This document shows, piece after piece, positions 12,101 through 21,100 of a stretch of DNA of 21,503 bases (position 1 is its first letter; each line of letters opens with the position of its first letter). This DNA is from Candidatus Omnitrophota bacterium (lineage in GTDB: Bacteria > Omnitrophota > Omnitrophia > Omnitrophales > Aquincolibacteriaceae), in contig JAHFHJ010000006.1 in the NCBI GenBank assembly GCA_023246985.1, forward strand, positions 1-21,503. The letters are read 5' to 3'. Both the position numbers and the translations under genes were made by a program. The notes beneath the pieces were generated by a model. It was given only the letters and a program-made list of their open reading frames with translations. It had not been told where the DNA came from and did no database searches.

Positions 12101-15100
12101 CCCGTGACCCCGCGAAATATCCGTCCTCGGAGGTAAAATTTGTCGAAAACGGTTACTCGATTCTTCAGCCGCGCATTGAATTTTATAATCCCGAAGTCTC
12201 AATTGAGTCCGCCACAAAGTATGAGGCTCAGGACGCTTTGTGGCCATTTCAGGTAGGCATGGCGAGAACGGATATGTCGAGCCGCGGATTCGGAAAATTG
12301 GCCTTCAATGTCAGAACTTTCCACGCTATTTATCTTCAGCCGGAAGATAGAATGCCCATGGGCCGCTATGCGTACGTCCTGTGCGCTTCGAGTCCGCTTG
12401 ATGCGAAATATCTGGAAAGCGAAGATGAGATTCATTCCGCGCTCGGCCGCCTCGTTCTTATTGACTCGGCCAAGATCATGGAATCAACCCCTGCCAACGC
12501 GCTGGAGTTTTCGACGCGTGAGCAGAAATGGCTCCGGTTTGATATCAAAAATCTCTGGGCGCGTGATCGCAAGCTTATGCCCATGGACGCGATGAGTCTT
12601 TATTGGAATGATTTGGTGCGTCGCGGCGTTCTTTCCGAGAAGCTTTGGGGACAGCTGCTCATTCTTGGTTTCTTCTCTGTTCTTTTGCTGGGAGTTCAGG
12701 AAGTCGTCTTCCCCTATATGGGGGAAAAGCTTTTTGCGCTTGTGATCGGTCTTTTGATTCACATGAAGTTTACGACGCCTCTTTTCAATATTGTTACGAC
12801 GACAACCAAAAAAGTTTTTTCATATCTTATTTCTAAAAATCCTAAGGTTTTTCCATATTTTCGATGGGGAGTTCTAATCCCAGGGGTGTTCGGTATTTTG
12901 GCAGGGACCCTTTGGGGGCTTCCTCTGCTTGGTTTGGCCCTTCCTTGGGTGATCGGCATCTGGGTCGCGGTTATTTTCGGGATTGTTCCGCTGCTTTTTA
13001 TGGGACAAACGGCTTGGGAAGATGCAGGATCAATCAAGTGGAGCGATGTCGCTGTCGGCTGGGTTAAGCTTTTTCCGATCTGGATCATGAACGCTCTCGA
13101 ACTTGCGGCATCAACTCTGACGCTTATTCCTAACTTGCTTACCAAAGGGCGGAAGATATGGCTTGCCCGAAAGCAGGCCGCTGCCCAGCAACTGTACGGG
13201 ATCGCGGCCATGTGGGTACCTGCAAAGCCGGCAAAATCCACTGAAAAACTTCACGAGTATCTTTGGGAATTCCGGATTCCGTTCGCGGTGGGGCTGGCGG
13301 CCGTAACGATTTTTGTTTTGTCGCCCTTAGGGATTCCGATGTGGGGTCTTTTATTGATCGACGGTATTTTGGGACTCATGATCGGTCCGTGGAAGTTTGC
13401 GAGCAAAAGTTATCGAGACGCATTGCAGATTCGCCATAAATTCATATCCGATCTTGCCAAAGCGAAATCGCCCGGACAGGATACTGAGGAACAAGAGAAG
13501 TTTTCGAAGAGCGCCCGTGCGGATGGAAATGCTTGGGGCAGCGCCTATCTGAGAACTGAGATTTTGACGAATTTTGGACTGCCGATCGTTCTTGTCTTGG
13601 CTGCCGTTTTTGCACCGCAACTTTTGCCATTCCTTGATGTTCACTGGGTCTTGCGTGCGTCTCCGATCATCTTGGCATTTTTCGTGAGTCCCTTTGTCGC
13701 CTATTTGTTCGGGATCATTGATTTCTTCAAATCGAAGAGACTTAAAGAGCGGGAAGTGAAATTGGAAGATGCCCAAAGGAGTTTGACGACAGCTCAGGGT
13801 TCGGAGAAGCCTGTTATTCAAAAAACAATCGATAATCTGACTTATGAGATTAATAAGGGTCAATGGATTCCGGACAAAAAGCCCTGGTATGAGTGGTTTA
13901 CCGGAACTCGAGTTGTTTCGATTTTTTTAGGAGTTATTATTGTTGGAGCTGCAATTTGGGGAAATCCGTGGATTGCAGCAAACTTGTTCCGCGATATGTT
14001 CAGTCTGATCATGCAAATGCCCTTAGGAGATGGCTATGCCGGCGGGTTTGTCACTTTCTTCGGACGGACATTAGAAACACATCCTCTTTTTGTTTCGCTT
14101 CATGCGTTTATTTTGGCGGGCGCTCTTGTTTTGGGTCCGATAGGGCTATTTTTGGGGATTTTCTCTACGATTAAAGAATTTCTCCGCAAAGGGAAAGAAA
14201 GCTTTTGGTCGGCATTGAGGGTTGCGTTTATTGAGACGTGGATAGTCTTGAAATCCAGGAATAAACTTATGCAAGGATTAACTGGGATTCAAAAACCAAT
14301 GACCGCTAGCGATCTTGCCAAAATTGAAAAGTCAGTAAAGGGACTTAAAGTTCTTACAGGGGAGAAGGAAGAAATTTTAGAAGAAGCTAAAAAACTTCGT
14401 TCAACAATGGATGAAGTTTCGGGGAACCGGCGTTCCGAGGTACGCACGGAAAGAGAAGTACTGCGTGATCTGTTTGCCCAGGATCTTTCGGTCCGTCAGA
14501 CAGCGAGGGACGAAATGGGGAAAATCCTCGGGCTTGATATTCAGAGCATGTTTGCGTGGGAGAATCGGGCGTATGATGTAGTGAAGGCGTTTCTTGAGGA
14601 AAAGAATGCTCAGCGGAAGCACCGGATGCTTTCTCTGATCCATTCCGCGGAGTACGAAATGGCTCCAGCGCAAAGCTCGCTTCGGGATTCCGCGGTCTAT
14701 GCTTTGAAGGAAATCTATCATGCTGAGCAGGGGTTCTATCTTGCGAAAAACCATAAAAAATATCAGGAAGCGATCCGTTTGGTCGAAGGATTTATCGTCG
14801 GGTTGCCGCAGGGACTTGGGGTGGTGAACATTGCGGAGGTGCTGCGTAACATAAGTCCGTACGTGTATGAAGAAGCCGCGTACAGCCTGCCGAGCTGGAT
14901 GCATCAGATCGAAGAAAAAGCCATCTATATTTCACGCCATATCATGAAATACAAGCCTCTCCCGGAGGTCATCGCGTATCTCGTTGAGCAGGCGATCGAA
15001 TTCGAAGCCCGCAACCGCGCTGAAACAAAAGAGGGATTTGCTTGGACCCCGCAGCTTAAGCAAAAGATTTTCGAACTTGCCAAGATCAAAACATTTCCGA

Positions 15101-18100
15101 TACGGTTGAACATTATGGAGCTTTTACAAAAATTCCTGCCCGAAGATTTTGACACGAAGCAGTATCCGGATGATGTTCTGAACGCGATGGGGATAGAAAA
15201 AATCACGAACATTCTTTCGGAGTCCTCGATTCTTTGGCTTGAGGATGAAAAAAATATCGATCTCAATGAGACCGATCACGCGATCAAGAACGGAGAAATA
15301 GCAGACTTCATTTTTGCGGCAGGCGCAGCCTCGCGTTTGTGGGAGAGTCTGGTTCGTAACGGAATCATCACGCAAGAGGAGCTTGCCAAAGACATGGAGG
15401 GCGTGAGACGGAAGTTCCTGATGTGGAATGTGGACGCGTGGGAAGTGATCCAGAGGCTTCAGAAGATGCTGCCGCAGCTTGAGAGGAAACTGGGGGAACG
15501 TCAGAAGGAAGAAAAGGAACAGCTGGAAATCGATCCCAAGGTTCGGCGTTATCTGGAGCTGAAAAAGAAGGTGGCGGATCTTGAGGACAAGTTGGAAGAG
15601 AATCCAACGGAAGAGAATCAGGCGAGTCTGAGCGAGGTTCTTCGTGAATTCAAGCCTTTGGCGGATGATTCAGTGGTCGGCAAGGAATACGAGAACGTGG
15701 TTGCCGATATAAAAACATTGCAAATCTTGATCCGTGAGGCGTCGAGGCCGATCCCGTCGAATGCGCGGCACTTGGGTCTGGGTGCGCGGCACTTGTTGGC
15801 GTTGGTGGAAGGGATCCGTCAGTACGCCACGGCCCGTGGTTTGGACGTTGAGGAGGCGATCCGTACTAAAAAAGTGGCGATCAGTGTGAATGAAACAGTG
15901 TTTCCGGATGTAGAGGCAGATCTGATCAAAAACAATTTTTACGGTCTCGATCCTGCAAATATCGTGCTTGTGATCAATCCGGATGATGCTCCGAGTTTCC
16001 GCCGTGACCATGAAAAACGGCGTTTTGTGTTCACGTCAAGGACCACGAACTACAATCACGGATTCAATATCAGTAACGCCGACATCGAGTATATGACGGC
16101 CTATTATAATCCCCAAGAGAGGGTATTCAAGCTGGGAGAGAAGCGGGCTTCGGATTACATGACGGAGCGCGGGGTCAAAACGGGCGTGATTCACCGTATC
16201 AACGATGTGATCCTTCTTAATCCGGGGAGTGCAGTGAATCCGAAGATGCACGCGCTGTTCAGGAGGATGCAGAAAGAGCATCCGGGGACGGGAGTTCTCT
16301 ATTGCGTGCTAAATAATTTTAACAATCAGAAGGGGGGGGTGTCGGTTAGGCGCACAGATCGGCAGGATATTTTCTCGATTCTTATCGAAGGTCTTTCCGC
16401 GAAGACCCTCCCGGTAAGGCATGCATTGTATAAGGTTGAGCAGAAGATCAAGGAGAAGGGCCAAATGCCCGGAATCCCATACAACCGTATGTATTTGATG
16501 TTCGACTGGAACATAATCTTCAAGGCCCTTGAGGAGAACGGCGGCGTTCTTCCGATGGCGATCAAGAACAAGAGAGGTGACTGGTCTCCGGAGACTCCTT
16601 CAGGGAATATTACATTACTTGTTCCGTCGATCGCGATGAGTACGCGAAATGATGAATTGATCGATAATGGCGTCTTGTCTAGCGACCCGTCTTACAAGCA
16701 GGGGAATGGCGGTATGATCCATGATTTTAAAGTCGCCGAGGACGTCGAAACGCTGCGCCAGATGGCTGAGTACCAGGACAACAAGCTCCAGGCTCCTCAG
16801 CGTTCGGAAATACGAAGAAATGGGAATGTACCTGAAGCCCGTTCTGAAGTACGGGCAGGCGTTCCGACGGAAAAGTTCCCGCAGATCTTCGACGTCCATG
16901 ATCCGGCGTCTGGAAATCTCAGAGAACAGAAGATATTGTCTCATCGCTCCGAAATGCGGCAAGATCCGCACGTGCTCGCTTATGTCCAAATGGCCGAAGG
17001 CGATCTGGCTCGGGCCGTTCAGGATCCCGCCGCGTATGATTTTGACGCGATCATTGTTGTAACCACGCCGGAATCGGTCGCGACCGTTAAGAAAATTCTT
17101 GAAAACAACGAAGGGAAGTTGTTTCATCCGGATCGAATGCCCATGGTGGAACCGGGTAAAAAGGGAGCAGGAAGTCTTGCGCGTCTTTCCGATGTTGTTT
17201 CTGCGCTTAATAAAAAATTCGGTAAGGATTTCAACCTGGCAGCGGCACGCGGGAAAATGGTAGGTGCGCTTTTGATGGGTGGATTAGCAATGCGTTTATC
17301 ACTTCTTCTTCCACGATACCGCCTTAACAAAGGGCTTCACAAAACCGCTTCCGGGGAACGGACGGGACTGGAACAAACTCTGTGGCAGCGGATGTGGTTG
17401 AAGGGTGATTCACATGTCGAGGATGGGGTATTTGTTTATGCGATCGATTCGGCGATCGCTACGGAATATCCAGTTCGGATGCGTCCGATAGAAGATCCCG
17501 TTTTTGACGCTGCCGGAAAACTTGTGAAACCCGGCCACGGAGGTTTTCAGGTTTTGGGCCAAGAAATGTCCGTGGACAATCCCGATATTTATGGTCTCGG
17601 GATCTTTCTGACCGAGGGGGCTTTTAATATGCCGGGCGGGAAGGATATTCAACTTGCGGTTGAAAAACCGGATGCGGACCTTCTTGCGATGTTGCGAAAG
17701 ACCGGAAAACTTAAAGGCGATACCGTTCTGGCCAGTCACGGGAATTATTATCTCACCTGGCCGGCTTACTTCTGGATGAATGAAAAACTCTCGGAATTGA
17801 AAAAACGTTTTCCGAACCACCCGCCGATCAATTGGGTTGAAGCATTGTTTGAACCGGCAACACTCGGAGAAGAATATCCCGAAATCTACCAGAAGCGTTA
17901 TTCGAAAACAGGTTATTCGAATATCGGCGATAATGCTGAATTTTTTGCGGCGGTCAAACAAATGGCTAAGGAAGCCAGGGCGATCTTTGGGATGAGTTTC
18001 GTGAACCTGGGTCGCCACTCGCTTTATCTACATGCCAATGATGCCGAGCAGACTTGGCAGATCGCAAAGTCGCTTTTTGACAGCGAGGCCGCGCGTCGTC

Positions 18101-21100
18101 TTCTGGGGGTCGGGATCCTTGGGATCGATGAATGGTATCGTCTGCAGGTGTCTCCCGAAATGTGGGAAAGGTTCCAGGGAAGGATCATCGGGCCGAATGT
18201 AAGGATCGCAAGGGGCGTGACGCTGGGACCCCGGGCAATCATTGTTGGGAATACGGTGCTTGAGTCTGGAAGTGAAGTGTTTGGATATGTGCGCGATTCT
18301 ATCGGTAAATTGGATGTTCCCGAGAATGCGGCGGCGTTCAGTGTTCTAGTTCCGGGTGAAGAGCTTTATGTTCCTGCGGGCCATTTCGCGCTTCAATATT
18401 TGATCAAAGTTAATGACAAGATCAAGGCGGTGACCGGAAACGTTGCTTCGGGTACGAGGATCTGGCAGCGTTTGAGGGGAGGCAAGTTGTGGGCGGATTC
18501 TTATCCGCTGGCGGCTGGTTTGACGCTTCGGGAATTGCTAAAAATAGTGGATCCGGAGCTTACGAGCAGGATCTATGACGAAACTCTTTCGCCTGAAATC
18601 TTGCGAAGTGCCATGACCGTTGAACAGATCGCGAGCGGGGTCAGGACGGCTCTCAAAAAAGCGGGTGTTGAGATCCCTCGCTCTGAAGAAATGCAGACCC
18701 GTTCTGAGTTGAGATCCCGGGATCTTCCGACCGTGAGTCTCGCGGAGTTCATGAAATCAGGTTTCAAAGGAATGTTGGTAGCGGGAATGGCTTTGGCCGG
18801 GATCGTGGGCTTGCCATGGTGGCTTCTGAGTCATTTTTGGGAGAGTTGGCTGTTTCTTAATGCGGACAAATCCATTCAGAAAGCGGAAACACTAATTCAA
18901 AGTACCATTATAGGTGCGGATACTCGATTGTCTTCCGCTCTTGTCGATGCTCGGCAATATTTAGACAAAGTTCGCGTACGGACTGACGAAAAGAAGCGAC
19001 GCCTACACGAGATTGCAAAAATAAATAACGAACGCCAAGAATTTTTACAAGGGATACCACAGCCCCCTCCACCAGGCATGCCGCGCTCCGAGGTAAGGGG
19101 GGCGGCCCAAGTCATGGTGAAACAATTTGACCAGAGCATTGCGGGAAATATCCGGGACATTCAAGAGATCATGAGTGGGAAGGCGGACGTCGTGATCGGT
19201 TTTCCTTTCTTCAATGAGGTCCTGGCTAATGGACTTCGAAATACCAAGGGCGGGGATGTGGATGCCGCACAACTCATCAGGGATTTGGCGGCGCAGGCCC
19301 GATCCACTTTTCCGGACAAGAAAGTCGTCATCGTTCCGGTCGGCGGATCGAGGGAAGAAAGCCAGGTCTGGTTCGATCAATTGATGGGGCAAGTCCAAAG
19401 TCAGCCGCTTGAGACGGACAACCTTAAAATCGCCGGTTTCACCAAACGGCCGGAATTTTGCGGATCGGGGGTGGGAAAGAAATGGACGATCCGGGGTCTC
19501 CTTCAGATCGCCAAGGCGCTTGGCGCAAAAGCGCTCTTTGTACTGGACGGCGATGTCACCTTGCAGCCGGGATGGGTCAAGACGTTCGTCGAACCCGTTT
19601 TGGAAGGTAAGGCGGACATCACGTCGCCCGTTTATGCGAGGTTTTATTCCAAGAATGATTCCGCGGTCTCGGACCTTCTGGTGCAGCCGGTCCTGGCGGT
19701 CGCCTATGGGCTCCGGTTACGGGAACCTTTGGGAGGCGACTACGGAATCAGCTGGAATCTTTATGACCGCTTGCTTGCGGCGGACTCTTTTTGGGCGGCC
19801 GGACATTTTCTCGAAGTGGGCATGCATTCGGTGCTTGTGAGATCCGGCGCGAAGATCGTGGAAGTCGCCGCCAATGAAAAAGTCGATAAGGCTAATGACA
19901 TTTTCGACGTCATCAACCGGTTCCAATCTTACGTCGCAATCCTTTTTGATCAATTGGAAGCGGATTACGGCGACTGGAGCAAACGGGACGTCAGTTTGAA
20001 TGCGATCCTGAAAACGGGACCTCCGCTTTCGGAGGCAACCCGAAAAGCTCCCGCCACCTATCTCGTTGACCTTGATGCGAAAACAAGGGCGCGCATTAAA
20101 AGAAGTTATCAAGTCGGGGAGCGGAAAATTCCAAACCGAGAATGGGCCAAAATCGTTGCCAAGGCATTTAAGGATTACATGGCCGCACCCACCGCCGAAG
20201 CGAAAGCGGTCGTTATCGGGCAATTGAAGCCTCTCTTTGTGGCCCGTTTGCTTACCTATGCGGACGAAATACAGGGAAAACAAGTCGCCGATATCCCAAC
20301 AATCATCGATGAATCGATTTCGTATTTATTTCCCCTCCTCCGCTCCGAGGCGAGGGGGGAAGAAGGTCGTGTAATGCCGAGACAGAAAGATCTCCTGATG
20401 CCTGCACTTTTATATTCTGTTTTCAAAAAACGGCATTTTGATCCAAAGATCCTTGATCAACCCGAGCAGGTCGTGCACAATCCGGATGGGACTTGGACGA
20501 TCAGGGCTACCGAGGCGGCATTGAGAGTGTTTAAAATGTTGGGAACCCAAGGGGCGAATATCACGGTCAGCCCTGGTTTTCAGATCCGGAATGATGGCGA
20601 ACTTATTATCAATCCCAAGGATTTCCGAGCCGATGTCAGCTTTTTTGTCGGGAACAATGTTGTTATTGATGGCGTCAGGGTCCTGTTGCGTCTTGGCGGG
20701 CACAACCAGGTGATTATTGATGACAACACGAAGCTCGATGGCCTCAAAAGGTTGAAGCTGGATTTGATCTTAAAAGATCATGAATGGCTCCATATTAATC
20801 CGCCGGTTCTTGGGAAAGTGATTGAGAAACTTGCGCTGGAGCGTGATGGAAAAGAGTCAGTCTTAAAGAGTTACCGCGAGCATGTGGAACGGAACGAATT
20901 GAACAAAGCGTTCTTTATCCGTAAAATTGTGGAGTCTTTGGTCGCGAATCCGCCGGTCGATGCGGCGATTAAATCCAATGCACAGTGGGTTAAAAGTGAG
21001 ATCGATTCTTTCGAAGCGCAGCGTCATGCTCGCTCTGAACTTCGCAAGCCGGAAACGCCGGCGCGGGCGGAATCTCGGCAAAGAGAATCTTCTCCCACAG

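Larger units (their letters stand above)
16795..16965 (+). other. Linker with three R-S-E-x-R motifs
   Basis: Residues 5599-5655 contain RSEIR (16,801), RSEVR (16,840) and RSEMR (16,945) with Pro, Gly, Asn and Glu between them. It separates the two nucleotidyltransferase-like domains and is the densest cluster of the motif in the window. Confidence 0.65.

Noticed and set aside
12759..13241. Minus-strand ORF of 160 codons opposite the membrane bundle
   Set aside because: Its residues simply reflect the complement of the hydrophobic + strand codons, and the + strand matches an NdvB-like membrane region.
17262..17310. Transmembrane helix around MVGALLMGGLAMRLSLLLP
   Set aside because: Contains Arg and fits the glycine-rich signature strand and loop of the fucokinase-like nucleotidyltransferase better than a membrane segment.
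20332..20360. Rho-independent terminator at the C-rich/G-rich inverted repeat
   Set aside because: No T-run follows, the frame continues through it, and it encloses an R-S-E-x-R motif.
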